DNA from: Chaetoderma sp. LZ-2023a | Lineage: Eukaryota > Mollusca > Caudofoveata > Chaetodermatida > Chaetodermatidae | DNA length: 64,000 nt | NCBI GenBank assembly: GCA_034401795.1 | Contig: CM067365.1 | Coordinates: 15,443,434 to 15,507,433 of the forward strand | Direction: 5' to 3' | Part shown: in pieces, positions 1 to 7,349 of the stretch | Position numbering within the stretch: position 1 is the first letter of the stretch | Layout of the letters: each line of letters starts with the position of its first letter | Translations under genes and position numbers: made by a program | The notes under the pieces: generated by a model | Seen by the model: the letters and a program-made list of their open reading frames with translations, nothing else | Told to the model about the DNA's origin: nothing | Database searches by the model: none

Positions 1-13
1 CAGTGCTTAAACA

Positions 14-151
14 ATGACATCAATGGTACAGATCGTGAAGCAACTGCCCGAGAGCCAGGTGAGTCTTCAGAAGGTGGAGAACCTGCTGCGAACCAAGACA
101 CAGAAGTTACTGACCAAAGCAAAACCTCATTGCAGTGCATGTCGCCAGTAA
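14..151 (+). CDS. Small 45-aa ORF, first copy
   Basis: A 45-residue ORF opens at the first ATG after a promoter-like block that is visible at the second copy. The peptide is rich in K, Q and L and ends with a Cys-x2-Cys just before the stop. The downstream 93-residue hydrophobic ORF overlaps it in another frame and lacks its own upstream ATG, so the two may be one gene with a frameshift. No family is recognised. Whether the promoter block precedes this copy cannot be seen, because it lies at the window edge. Confidence 0.4.
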   Translation: MTSMVQIVKQLPESQVSLQKVENLLRTKTQKLLTKAKPHCSACRQ

Positions 152-416
152 AGTGGTGGCGAATGTGGCCGTGTTGAAGATGACAGGGGGAAATGAGGTT
201 CTTCCTTCCACCACTGTGGCTGTCCTCGCTACAGTGGTTGGTGGGGTGGCTGGGCACTGTCTCGGAATAACTCACCCCATCCCAAAGATCGCCCTCAGTG
301 GTGCCTCCTACACTGTTGCCGCCAAGATCATGGGTGAACGTGTTACACTAATGGAGACTGCGGTTCTAGTGATAGCAACGAGTGCAATGGCTGAGATCAT
401 CATCGCCTACGTTTAA
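135..416 (+). CDS. Small hydrophobic membrane protein, first copy
   Basis: An open frame of 93 residues with two or three hydrophobic stretches: around STTVAVLATVVGGVAG, and a C-terminal segment that includes METAVLVIATSAMAEIIIAY. It would be a small membrane protein, which is plausible for a virion-associated or lysis-like role, but no family is recognised. The first codon is GTG and the first ATG is at about residue 16, so translation may begin in the overlapping 45-aa ORF with a frameshift. Its stop codon falls inside a GTTTAACC motif, the same octamer seen in the promoter-like blocks. Confidence 0.45.
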   Translation: MHVASKVVANVAVLKMTGGNEVLPSTTVAVLATVVGGVAGHCLGITHPIPKIALSGASYTVAAKIMGERVTLMETAVLVIATSAMAEIIIAYV

Positions 417-435
417 CCCCTCTGCATAGTGAGAG

Positions 436-594
436 ATGGATCACGAGACCCCTGCAGCATATGAGGCATGGCATGCCGGAGGGCAGTATGTAGCCCATAG
501 TTGAGCACATGGACTGAGGATCGCCAATGCCCGGGAATGGTGGACCGCCCACAAGGCGTGCCACTGCAGAGAGGGCCAGTACCATGAGCACTGA
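436..594 (+). pseudogene. Short ORF with one in-frame stop, first copy
   Basis: From the ATG at 436 a protein-like frame of about 52 codons runs to 594, interrupted once by TGA after residue 22. It is rich in His, Trp and Ala, for example AREWWTAHKACHC. It begins about 25 bases after a GTTTAACC octamer and its end overlaps the ATG of the next gene at 584, which fits tight viral packing. No family is recognised. The stop is present in both copies, so it predates the tandem duplication. Confidence 0.35.
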
Positions 595-1182
595 TACCTA
601 TTCCCTTGGCCGACTGCGTGGTCCTCCTATGCCCAACTATTTCACTGGGGGTATGACTAGTAGGTTTAAGCCGTCTGTATATGACTATGACACTGTCACT
701 CACAGACCTAGAAAGCAAAGAGCTGGGCGATCTTGCTCACTTGGGCGAGGCATGCCTCGGTTCAGAGGACACTGTTGCCCCTATCTCCTTCCTAGACTTC
801 GATGAGAAGGGAGACCCACTTGAGATCCGAGGTACCATCCCAGCCCGAGATCTCATCAGGAACACTGATACGGTAGGACAATCGGCCATTAACAAGGCCA
901 AGACTGTATACAAGGGGATGGGCATCAAGAAGAGGGCAACGATGCGAGGTATGCTCGGAGTCGATGAGGCTGGAGCCATCAAGGTTATGGCTGAGTCCTG
1001 GTTAAGGATCTCCTGAAACCACAGAGCTCATTCCGACATGATGGAGAGAATCTCAAGATAGGCACCCTCGGCCTGAGCCATATCACTGTCGACGGCCAAA
1101 CAGGTGGTACCGCCAGCCTTCGGCTACCAGAGGTGAAGAAGTCAGGGTTCTTTGGTTTGCCGTTTAAGACCACAGGATAGTC
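584..1182 (+). pseudogene. Unknown Polinton structural-type gene, two frameshifts, first copy
   Basis: Three overlapping open frames read as one protein of roughly 195 residues broken twice. The first starts at 584 with a Gly/Pro/Tyr-rich N-terminus. The frame then shifts near 690-710 into an acidic segment (within 681-1016), and again near 1000 into a Gly/Thr-rich C-terminus ending FFGLPFKTTG at 1182. The next ATG follows immediately at 1183. The family is not recognised; position between small ORFs and the packaging ATPase suggests a virion or assembly protein. The short Arg-rich tail of the first frame (to 805) is probably out-of-frame reading. Confidence 0.4.
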
Positions 1183-1461
1183 ATGGCTTCCCGTGCATGT
1201 ATCATACCGATACTGGATGTACTAGACACTGTGGGTGTTGACACAGGCCCTCTACACTATCTTCTCAGCTGCTGCTGGGATTTCATGCTTGACGCCTCCA
1301 TCGCATCCTTCGTATCCGCCGGAGGTGCAGGATTCCCTGCTCTGCAAGCGAAAGAGCTGGTGCAGGAAGTACTGTTGTTTAGTCTCCCAGATATAGACGA
1401 GGCTCCCACCGACCAAGTGCTAACCATCCTCTGCATGCATGTCTGTACCATTCGACAGTAG
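1183..1461 (+). CDS. 92-aa ORF upstream of the packaging ATPase, first copy
   Basis: Intact ORF whose ATG lies directly after the stop of the preceding gene and whose end overlaps the ATPase start at 1439 by 23 bases. The protein is mildly hydrophobic, Leu/Ala-rich and Cys-containing, with an acidic segment near the C-terminus (LPDIDEAPTDQV). No family is recognised. The tight abutment on both sides argues that it is a real gene of the element. Confidence 0.5.
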   Translation: MASRACIIPILDVLDTVGVDTGPLHYLLSCCWDFMLDASIASFVSAGGAGFPALQAKELVQEVLLFSLPDIDEAPTDQVLTILCMHVCTIRQ

Positions 1462-1975
1462 TCCAGCCGATGCTGGCCAGGTGGTGCCGATCATTGCCCC
1501 ATCAGGACATGGGAAAAACATCTTGCTGCGGGCTCTCCTGGCCGAACATCTACACTCTCAATACATCCTTCTGGTGTCTGACCCCACTGCTGAGGCGGTT
1601 GTCAGTAATGATCAATGGTACAATGGCCAAATCACCAAGACGCAGAACCTGCAAGCACTGATGAAGAAGCTGCTGGCAACCCAACTGACAGAACCACTTG
1701 TTCTAGTTATCGATGACCCTGCAATGGACCAGAAGACAGTCACCTACCTACACAAGGCCAAATGCGATGTCAAGCACAGAGGGTCAAAGGTCATAAGTAA
1801 ATATTCATCCGAGTCCCAAAAGATTCTCCAGAGTCTCGGTGGATTTCAAGGTAGCTACTCCTTAAATCCCATATTCACAAGATGTGTGGAAGTACTTTGT
1901 CCCACACACCACCTCAGGCCTGACGCCAGCAGGGATCGTTCGGATCAACCAGTCCCTGGAAGCACTGTGCTATAG
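1439..1975 (+). pseudogene. Packaging ATPase, truncated first copy
   Basis: The first ~104 residues match the intact ATPase at 4429-5091, including the Walker A region APSGHGKN and Walker B LVLVIDDP. At 1750 the tandem-duplication junction replaces the C-terminal half with unrelated residues up to a stop at 1975. The downstream ATPase motifs are lost, so this copy is presumably non-functional. The tail overlaps the next ORF in a different frame. Confidence 0.8.
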
Positions 1976-2468
1976 TCTCCTTATGGCACAGACCAAGCTG
2001 CGGCATTCTATAGATGGTGTCAGCGGAGCAGAGGTCCAGGACATGTTCATCAGTCTCGTTGAGGATATGATCATCGTGGCAGACGCCAGTAGTCTTATTG
2101 CTAAGTTCCAGCAGGGGTTGCAGAAGGCCCGTCGCAAACTTGACTTTGCTATTTCACCGCACCTACGGTTGATTCCGAGAAACATGATCGTGAACATCGA
2201 GGACCTCGAAGTCAGGGGCTATAACAACATGATAGTCGAGCGGAGTTCCTCCGGTGTCCACTTCGGCTTCAAAACTGCCATCAATGCACCTACGCGTAGT
2301 ACGAGCCATACAGTCGTTCTGACCCTGACACTGCAGCCAGTCGACATGGCAACTCCAGGCGCCCCGACACTGCAGCCAGTCGACATGACACCGCTTCCCA
2401 TGGTAGCTCTATGTGTGGTGTCAGGCCTGGCTATTGTGGCGCTCTGGATCAGCCTACTCTGCCACTAG
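1884..2468 (+). CDS. Unknown protein with C-terminal membrane segment
   Basis: An open frame of about 194 residues. The first codon taken is GTG and the frame is open from about 1866, so the true start is uncertain, and it lies just downstream of the duplication junction. A helical, charged N-terminal half is followed by two copies of the peptide LQPVDM and a strongly hydrophobic C-terminal segment (MVALCVVSGLAIVALWISLL), suggesting a tail-anchored membrane protein. Its end overlaps the convergent minus-strand gene by 15 bases. No family is recognised. A minor virion protein is possible but not shown. Confidence 0.45.
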   Translation: MWKYFVPHTTSGLTPAGIVRINQSLEALCYSLLMAQTKLRHSIDGVSGAEVQDMFISLVEDMIIVADASSLIAKFQQGLQKARRKLDFAISPHLRLIPRNMIVNIEDLEVRGYNNMIVERSSSGVHFGFKTAINAPTRSTSHTVVLTLTLQPVDMATPGAPTLQPVDMTPLPMVALCVVSGLAIVALWISLLCH

Positions 2469-2915
2469 TAAATCAGCTATAAGACTATCCTGACTCTCTA
2501 CAGTAGCAGTGGGGACCACAGTGAGACACTGAACCAGCTTGGCATGCCCTACAGCCCCTATACCCGCTGCCAACATGCACATCCAAGGGCAAGAAGGTTC
2601 GGCAGTGCATTCTTTTTCCAGCTTGTAGTATCGCAGAGCCTTGTTCAACTCTGAGTCCGGTGAGGCCATGGCGGTCTACAACTGCTGGAACACATCTGAC
2701 AGATACTCCCGATCCTTGTAGAAACCTTTAGCTCGCAGGAGCTGCTCGACGATACTCCCGCCCATGATAAGGTATTCGAGGAAGCAGATCTGTCCCTTGC
2801 TAAATCCTAGATAGAGCTTCACAGCTGTCAGCCCCTCTGTCAGCTCATCACCGGAGAGCTGAGCATGCTCAGTCCCACTAGAGAGATGAATATTCCTGAG
2901 TACCACCCAGGCCAC
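2454..2915 (-). pseudogene. Unknown ~150-aa protein, interrupted by one TAG
   Basis: On the minus strand, 2915-2676 and 2669-2454 lie in the same frame, separated by a TAG at 2678-2676. Together they would encode about 153 residues. The first part is helical (EGLTAVKLYLGFSKGQICFL); the second has Cys residues and a Gly/Ala-rich stretch (CMLAAGIGAVGHAKLVQC). It is divergent from the plus-strand gene at 3004, with the promoter-like block between them, and convergent with 1884-2468. The family is not recognised. Confidence 0.4.
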
Positions 2916-2969
2916 CTGGCAGATGCAGACTGGGAAGATCTTATTAGCTCTCTCGACAGGGGACGCAGA

Positions 2970-3003
2970 CGTTTAACCGCATTGTATACTCAGTGCTTAA
3001 ACA
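2970..3003 (+). promoter_or_regulatory. Promoter-like block A
   Basis: The block reads GTTTAACC, six bases, TATAC, seven bases, TTAAAC, then the ATG at 3004. The same words in the same order and spacing occur immediately before the capsid-like gene at 5970. Placement between divergent genes and the TATA-like core suggest a shared core promoter, possibly for co-regulated late genes. This is inferred from the sequence alone. Confidence 0.5.
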
Positions 3004-3141
3004 ATGACATCAATGGTACAGATCGTGAAGCAACTGCCCGAGAGCCAGGTGAGTCTTCAGAAGGTGGAGAACCTGCTGCGAACCAAGACACAGAAGTTAC
3101 TGACCAAAGCAAAACCTCATTGCAGTGCATGTCGCCAGTAA
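3004..3141 (+). CDS. Small 45-aa ORF, second copy
   Basis: This copy is identical to the ORF at 14-151. Its ATG lies 33 bases downstream of the start of a GTTTAACC-N6-TATAC-N7-TTAAAC block that also precedes the capsid-like gene at 5970, which supports this start. The product is a short basic, Lys/Gln/Leu-rich peptide of unknown function. A longer ORF (2865-3167) runs through in another frame but spans the promoter block and looks like a shadow. Confidence 0.45.
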   Translation: MTSMVQIVKQLPESQVSLQKVENLLRTKTQKLLTKAKPHCSACRQ

Positions 3142-3406
3142 AGTGGTGGCGAATGTGGCCGTGTTGAAGATGACAGGGGGAAATGAGGTTCTTCCTTCCA
3201 CCACTGTGGCTGTCCTCGCTACAGTGGTTGGTGGGGTGGCTGGGCACTGTCTCGGAATAACTCACCCCATCCCAAAGATCGCCCTCAGTGGTGCCTCCTA
3301 CACTGTTGCCGCCAAGATCATGGGTGAACGTGTTACACTAATGGAGACTGCGGTTCTAGTGATAGCAACGAGTGCAATGGCTGAGATCATCATCGCCTAC
3401 GTTTAA
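3125..3406 (+). CDS. Small hydrophobic membrane protein, second copy
   Basis: Residue-for-residue duplicate of the ORF at 135-416, with the same hydrophobic segments and the same overlap with the upstream 45-aa ORF. Function is unknown. Its conservation says little about selection, because the whole 1.75-kb block is nearly identical. Confidence 0.45.
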   Translation: MHVASKVVANVAVLKMTGGNEVLPSTTVAVLATVVGGVAGHCLGITHPIPKIALSGASYTVAAKIMGERVTLMETAVLVIATSAMAEIIIAYV

Positions 3407-3425
3407 CCCCTCTGCATAGTGAGAG

Positions 3426-3584
3426 ATGGATCACGAGACCCCTGCAGCATATGAGGCATGGCATGCCGGAGGGCAGTATGTAGCCCATAGTTGAGCACAT
3501 GGACTGAGGATCGCCAATGCCCGGGAATGGTGGACCGCCCACAAGGCGTGCCACTGCAGAGAGGGCCAGTACCATGAGCACTGA
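3426..3584 (+). pseudogene. Short ORF with one in-frame stop, second copy
   Basis: Same sequence as 436-594, including the TGA after residue 22 and the four-codon overlap with the following gene. The shared stop means either that the gene was broken before the duplication or that the two halves are read separately. Function is unknown. Confidence 0.35.
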
Positions 3585-4172
3585 TACCTATTCCCTTGGT
3601 CGACTGCGTGGTCCTCCTATGCCCAACTATTTCACTGGGGGTATGACTAGTAGGTTTAAGCCGTCTGTATATGACTATGACACTGTCACTCACAGACCTA
3701 GAAAGCAAAGAGCTGGGCGATCTTGCTCACTTGGGCGAGGCATGCCTCGGTTCAGAGGACACTGTTGCCCCTATCTCCTTCCTAGACTTCGATGAGAAGG
3801 GAGACCCACTTGAGATCCGAGGTACCATCCCAGCCCGAGATCTCATCAGGAACACTGATACGGTAGGACAATCGGCCATTAACAAGGCCAAGACTGTATA
3901 CAAGGGGATGGGCATCAAGAAGAGGGCAACGATGCGAGGTATGCTCGGAGTCGATGAGGCTGGAGCCATCAAGGTTATGGCTGAGTCCTGGTTAAGGATC
4001 TCCTGAAACCACAGAGCTCATTCCGACATGATGGAGAGAATCTCAAGATAGGCACCCTCGGCCTGAGCCATATCACTGTCGACGGCCAAACAGGTGGTAC
4101 CGCCAGCCTTCGGCTACCAGAGGTGAAGAAGTCAGGGTTCTTTGGTTTGCCGTTTAAGACCACAGGATAGTC
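3574..4172 (+). pseudogene. Unknown Polinton structural-type gene, two frameshifts, second copy
   Basis: Duplicate of 584-1182 with the same two frameshifts. The only mismatch seen between the repeat copies, C610 versus T3600, lies in this gene near its start and appears synonymous in the first frame, since both codons read Gly. Confidence 0.4.
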
Positions 4173-4451
4173 ATGGCTTCCCGTGCATGTATCATACCGA
4201 TACTGGATGTACTAGACACTGTGGGTGTTGACACAGGCCCTCTACACTATCTTCTCAGCTGCTGCTGGGATTTCATGCTTGACGCCTCCATCGCATCCTT
4301 CGTATCCGCCGGAGGTGCAGGATTCCCTGCTCTGCAAGCGAAAGAGCTGGTGCAGGAAGTACTGTTGTTTAGTCTCCCAGATATAGACGAGGCTCCCACC
4401 GACCAAGTGCTAACCATCCTCTGCATGCATGTCTGTACCATTCGACAGTAG
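4173..4451 (+). CDS. 92-aa ORF upstream of the packaging ATPase, second copy
   Basis: Identical to the ORF at 1183-1461. It abuts the gene before it and overlaps the intact ATPase that follows by 23 bases. Function is unknown. Confidence 0.5.
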   Translation: MASRACIIPILDVLDTVGVDTGPLHYLLSCCWDFMLDASIASFVSAGGAGFPALQAKELVQEVLLFSLPDIDEAPTDQVLTILCMHVCTIRQ

Positions 4452-5091
4452 TCCAGCCGATGCTGGCCAGGTGGTGCCGATCATTGCCCCATCAGGACAT
4501 GGGAAAAACATCTTGCTGCGGGCTCTCCTGGCCGAACATCTACACTCTCAATACATCCTTCTGGTGTCTGACCCCACTGCTGAGGCGGTTGTCAGTAATG
4601 ATCAATGGTACAATGGCCAAATCACCAAGACGCAGAACCTGCAAGCACTGATGAAGAAGCTGCTGGCAACCCAACTGACAGAACCACTTGTTCTAGTTAT
4701 CGATGACCCTGCAATGGACCAGAAGACAGTCACCTACCTCAGCAACATCACCAGGCGCATCCGGCACACAAAGATAACTGTCTTCATCATCTTTCAGAAG
4801 TACACCCGCGAGATCTTACCAGACATCCGCCACAATGCCCAGTTGCTATGCTTCAGCTCCAAGTGTGGACGTGCCCTGCTCGAGACCATATACGACAGCC
4901 TAACCCTCAAGGAGACCAAAGGGGACTTTATCCCAGGTGTACAGAGGGCAGCTGAGCTGTACCGCTTCATCATCAGCAACACGGAGACAGGTGAGCTGTC
5001 ACACTTCACGCCATCTCTGGAAAAGGCGCAGACCTTCACCTACAAGCTGAATCCAGCCAGGAAACTAGCCTGCTCTACGCGTCATCGCTGA
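4429..5091 (+). CDS. Genome-packaging ATPase (FtsK/HerA, A32-like)
   Basis: An intact 220-residue ORF. Walker A lies near residues 20-30 (APSGHGKN) and Walker B near 85-95 (LVLVIDDP, with two acidic residues). A later segment, KITVFIIFQKYTREI, has the place and character of the Gln-containing sensor strand of A32-type ATPases. The family pumps double-stranded DNA into capsids of Polintons, adintoviruses, virophages and large DNA viruses. The length is typical for Polintons. One oddity is GKN where the usual Walker A reads GKS or GKT; both repeat copies share it, so activity is uncertain. It follows the 92-aa ORF with a 23-base overlap. Confidence 0.85.
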   Translation: MSVPFDSSPADAGQVVPIIAPSGHGKNILLRALLAEHLHSQYILLVSDPTAEAVVSNDQWYNGQITKTQNLQALMKKLLATQLTEPLVLVIDDPAMDQKTVTYLSNITRRIRHTKITVFIIFQKYTREILPDIRHNAQLLCFSSKCGRALLETIYDSLTLKETKGDFIPGVQRAAELYRFIISNTETGELSHFTPSLEKAQTFTYKLNPARKLACSTRHR

Positions 5092-5283
5092 CAGACTGTC
5101 ACAGCTGCCGCAACCTTTTTCATTCATCAGAAGGCTGCACGGTCTCCGCTACTTCGTCCGTGGTCTCTGCTACGTCGTCAGATGCATGAGGAACTTCGTC
5201 AGAAACTTGAGGAACTTCGTCAGAAGCTTGAGGAACTTCGTCAGAAGCCTGTCGCTTAAACTCTACCCACTGAGGGTCAGAGT
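5092..5283 (+). repeat. 21-bp repeats encoding perfect heptads (short ORF 5182-5259)
   Basis: Three near-identical 21-bp units around GAGGAACTTCGTCAGAAGCT give an ORF of 25 residues from the ATG at 5182 to TAA at 5257. It consists of EELRQKL heptads, an ideal short coiled coil. A less regular leader with LLR repeats is open upstream. It may be the remnant of a coiled-coil protein or simply an expanded repeat. It lies between the ATPase stop and the minus-strand gene at 5284. Confidence 0.4.
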
Positions 5284-5930
5284 CTAGGCTCTCTTCTTCT
5301 GGAACTTCTCACGGAAGATCCACTTTGTCCATGCGTGACGAGCATCTGACTTGCGAGCGGATTTGATGAGGTAGTTCTGGTAGTTATCTGGGAATTTCAG
5401 AAATGCTGCCAGATCACTGGCCAATCTCCTGCGCCCTTCTTCGTTGAAGATGTGCTCAACAGCCTCCTTGCGGCCAACAGTGAACCCCTCCTGAGTACCT
5501 TCTGCATGACCGGTGTCATGGCTCTCCACTATGCAGCATCTCTCGCTCTTCCTGGCTATGGAGGCTAAATACGGCAGCCCACTTCCCGACCGTTAGTAGA
5601 TATTTGGGGTCGACCCTCGCCTTTTGGAGAGCTAGAATAACAGGACTTGGTGTGGGCCCCAGGAGGTAGGTCGAGTGTCCTGCCCTGGGTGCTGTCAAAC
5701 TTCCAGTAGAGTATCCGAGTCAGGAGTTCTTTTGTACTATGAGCTGGCGCTCCTTCCTCTATGGCAGCCAGTATCTCCGCATCAGACGTGACCTTGGCTC
5801 GCTCGTGGATAATGTTGATGTCACGAAGCACTCCTCGGACCCTGTCACAGTGGGACAGTGCATGCTGTGGCAGTCATGCCGACTTGTCCTGCTGCCTATA
5901 GACAATCTGCTGGAGAACTGTACCAAACAT
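5284..5930 (-). pseudogene. Unknown ~210-aa minus-strand gene, broken
   Basis: A protein-like reading on the minus strand starts at ATG 5930 and reaches a stop at 5284 in three pieces. The first begins MFGTVLQQIVYRQQ and meets TGA about 19 codons in. It then continues in frame through 5831-5640 and shifts frame near 5650 (5698-5516) and again near 5520 (5529-5284). The last part is basic and ends FQKKRA. It is divergent from the capsid-like gene at 5970, sharing the 40-bp gap with promoter block B. No family is recognised. Its antisense explains the N-terminal extension of the long plus-strand ORF. Confidence 0.45.
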
Positions 5931-5936
5931 GGCAGC

Positions 5937-5969
5937 CGTTTAACCCCTCTATATACCTTGACCTTAAAC
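5937..5969 (+). promoter_or_regulatory. Promoter-like block B
   Basis: This block reads GTTTAACC, six bases, TATAC, seven bases, TTAAAC, then ATG at 5970. It matches block A at 2970 in word order and spacing while the spacers differ, as expected of a functional core element. CTATATAC supplies a TATA-like core. Confidence 0.5.
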
Positions 5970-6977
5970 ATGCTGCAGTATGTGCAACATCTAGATGGGG
6001 CCATTGACCCCGCGACATCGCACCGTACTGATACACAGAAGGACTGCCTGATGGTAATTCGCCCCAGTATACACGATGAGAACCCGTTGTCCACTACTGG
6101 GATAAACATTGACTTTGCAATCTCAGCACAGATCCACGAGATCAAGAGCATGACACTCGAGTTCAAGCTTCAGAGCACAATAGAACAGATGGTAGACCTC
6201 CCGCAGGTTCTGAATAGGTGGGAGATCGTGCAGAGCAACAGCACTGTTGACACCACATATGTGAACGATGAGTACCGAGTCCTAGGGCCGCTGGCTCATG
6301 GCCCAACCTTCTATGCAAAGGGAAAGGGGTACTACACTGTGGGGTGCAATGAGGGGTTCACGGAATTCGAAATATGGGCATGTGTCAAGAAGCCCATGGC
6401 AGTTCCACTCTTAACCCTCCTCGAGAACACACACGTGAATCCGGCTGCCATGCAGGACAGACTGTTCCTCCGGGTGTACACTGAGCAGCTCGCAGATGCG
6501 TGGCTGAATGCTCCAAGACTTCATGTCTGGCATGACGAGAATGACCAGGAGCTGAAGCAAACGGGTTCCAAACAGCGGATCGTGCATGTGGAGCGAGAAC
6601 ACCAGGAGGCCCAAGCCACAGCTAACCAATGGGTAGAGCTGACATTGCATCGTGGCACATCGGACTGTGTCGCTGTTGTGGTCCTGGTTCAGAAGGGAGG
6701 AGTCATCCAACAGGTGGATAAGCTAGACGACAGACAGAGAACTAAGTCATATGTGCTTCTGCGACTAACCAGTGGAAGCGACGACCTCAAGTCGACTCTC
6801 GAGGGCCGTCATCACCTCGGGGGCAGGGACATCCCACCTAACCAGGGCAACCGGCTCAGCTTCAACATCGGAAACCTCATATCTGGGACTCGCTCATTAG
6901 GTGTGACAGTACTTTACTTTGGCTATGCTAAGGTATGCGTGTCAAACACATCAAGTATTCAGCTTGAGCGTGTGTAG
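5970..6977 (+). CDS. Capsid-like structural protein (candidate)
   Basis: The frame is open from 5739 to 6977. The first 77 codons are antisense to the broken minus-strand gene, and ATG 5970 sits directly after promoter block B, so I start there (335 residues). The sequence is rich in beta-strand-like segments. An N-terminal part has the pattern IKSMTLEFKL followed by LPQVLNRWEIV, reminiscent of the first jelly-roll of double-jelly-roll major capsid proteins, and the C-terminus is also strand-like (SLGVTVLYFGYAKV). Polinton major capsid proteins are usually longer, so a shorter capsid or a penton-type protein is possible. The assignment rests on pattern and context, not on a diagnostic motif. 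Confidence 0.4.
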   Translation: MLQYVQHLDGAIDPATSHRTDTQKDCLMVIRPSIHDENPLSTTGINIDFAISAQIHEIKSMTLEFKLQSTIEQMVDLPQVLNRWEIVQSNSTVDTTYVNDEYRVLGPLAHGPTFYAKGKGYYTVGCNEGFTEFEIWACVKKPMAVPLLTLLENTHVNPAAMQDRLFLRVYTEQLADAWLNAPRLHVWHDENDQELKQTGSKQRIVHVEREHQEAQATANQWVELTLHRGTSDCVAVVVLVQKGGVIQQVDKLDDRQRTKSYVLLRLTSGSDDLKSTLEGRHHLGGRDIPPNQGNRLSFNIGNLISGTRSLGVTVLYFGYAKVCVSNTSSIQLERV

Positions 6978-7333
6978 AGCACGACTCCTGTCGCCACCGC
7001 TGCAGCTGCCACCACTACTATAAGTTCTGCTGTTTTCTGACCTGTCAATGCTTCATAGTCGAGCGTTGGATCAGATACAGCCTCGTAGTACTCATCGAGA
7101 CCCTCATCTGCCTCTTTGAGGCTCTGGTTGGCCTGAGCTCGGAGTTGACGTCGGCGTGCCTCCCTCTGGCGCATATGCTCGAGGGCGTTGCTGTACTCAA
7201 ACTTCTCCTTAGACAGCATCTCCATCGCCTTGTTATGATGCTCACGCTCGACCTCTGCCACATTCTTGTCAGTGAAGCTGAGTCCCCAGTTCGCTATGGC
7301 AAACACACCCGCATTCAAGATTGCGAATGCCAT
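6959..7333 (-). CDS. Small membrane/coiled-coil Polinton protein
   Basis: An intact 124-residue minus-strand ORF starting at ATG 7333. Residues 1-17 are hydrophobic (MAFAILNAGVFAIANWG), residues ~25-85 form a long charged helix rich in E, K, R and Q that looks like a coiled coil, and residues ~102-119 are a second membrane segment (ELIVVVAAAAVATGVVLY). Small proteins of this layout are common in Polintons. The role is unknown, perhaps a virion membrane or spanin-like function. It overlaps the end of the capsid-like ORF by 19 bases. TATATAG and TTTAAAC lie 13-35 bases upstream of its start. Confidence 0.6.
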   Translation of the reverse strand: MAFAILNAGVFAIANWGLSFTDKNVAEVEREHHNKAMEMLSKEKFEYSNALEHMRQREARRRQLRAQANQSLKEADEGLDEYYEAVSDPTLDYEALTGQKTAELIVVVAAAAVATGVVLYTRSS

Positions 7334-7349
7334 GCTATAGACTACAGTT

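Larger units (their letters stand above)
1..4739. repeat. 2990-bp tandem duplication inside the Polinton
   Basis: Positions 1-1749 are repeated at 2991-4739 with a constant offset of 2990. The only mismatch I saw is C at 610 versus T at 3600. The copies part inside the ATPase gene: at 1750 the first continues into unrelated sequence, at 4740 the second continues into the ATPase C-terminal half. The simplest model is tandem duplication of a unit 1750-4739, which fuses ATPase codon ~104 to the unit start. That predicts another copy of 1750-2990 just left of the window. Near-identity means a recent event or an assembly artefact. Confidence 0.95.

Noticed and set aside
400-805. Minus-strand ORFs at 400-718 and the Arg-rich end of the plus ORF at 527-805
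   Set aside because: They lie antisense to or out of frame with the more protein-like plus-strand reading and have low-complexity or frame-shadow composition.
2865-3167. 100-aa plus ORF spanning the promoter-like block
   Set aside because: It crosses the divergent gene start and the conserved promoter block, while a better-placed ATG lies at 3004 in another frame.
5739-5969. N-terminal extension of the 412-aa capsid-like ORF
   Set aside because: These codons are antisense to the minus-strand gene at 5284-5930, and ATG 5970 directly follows the promoter-like block.
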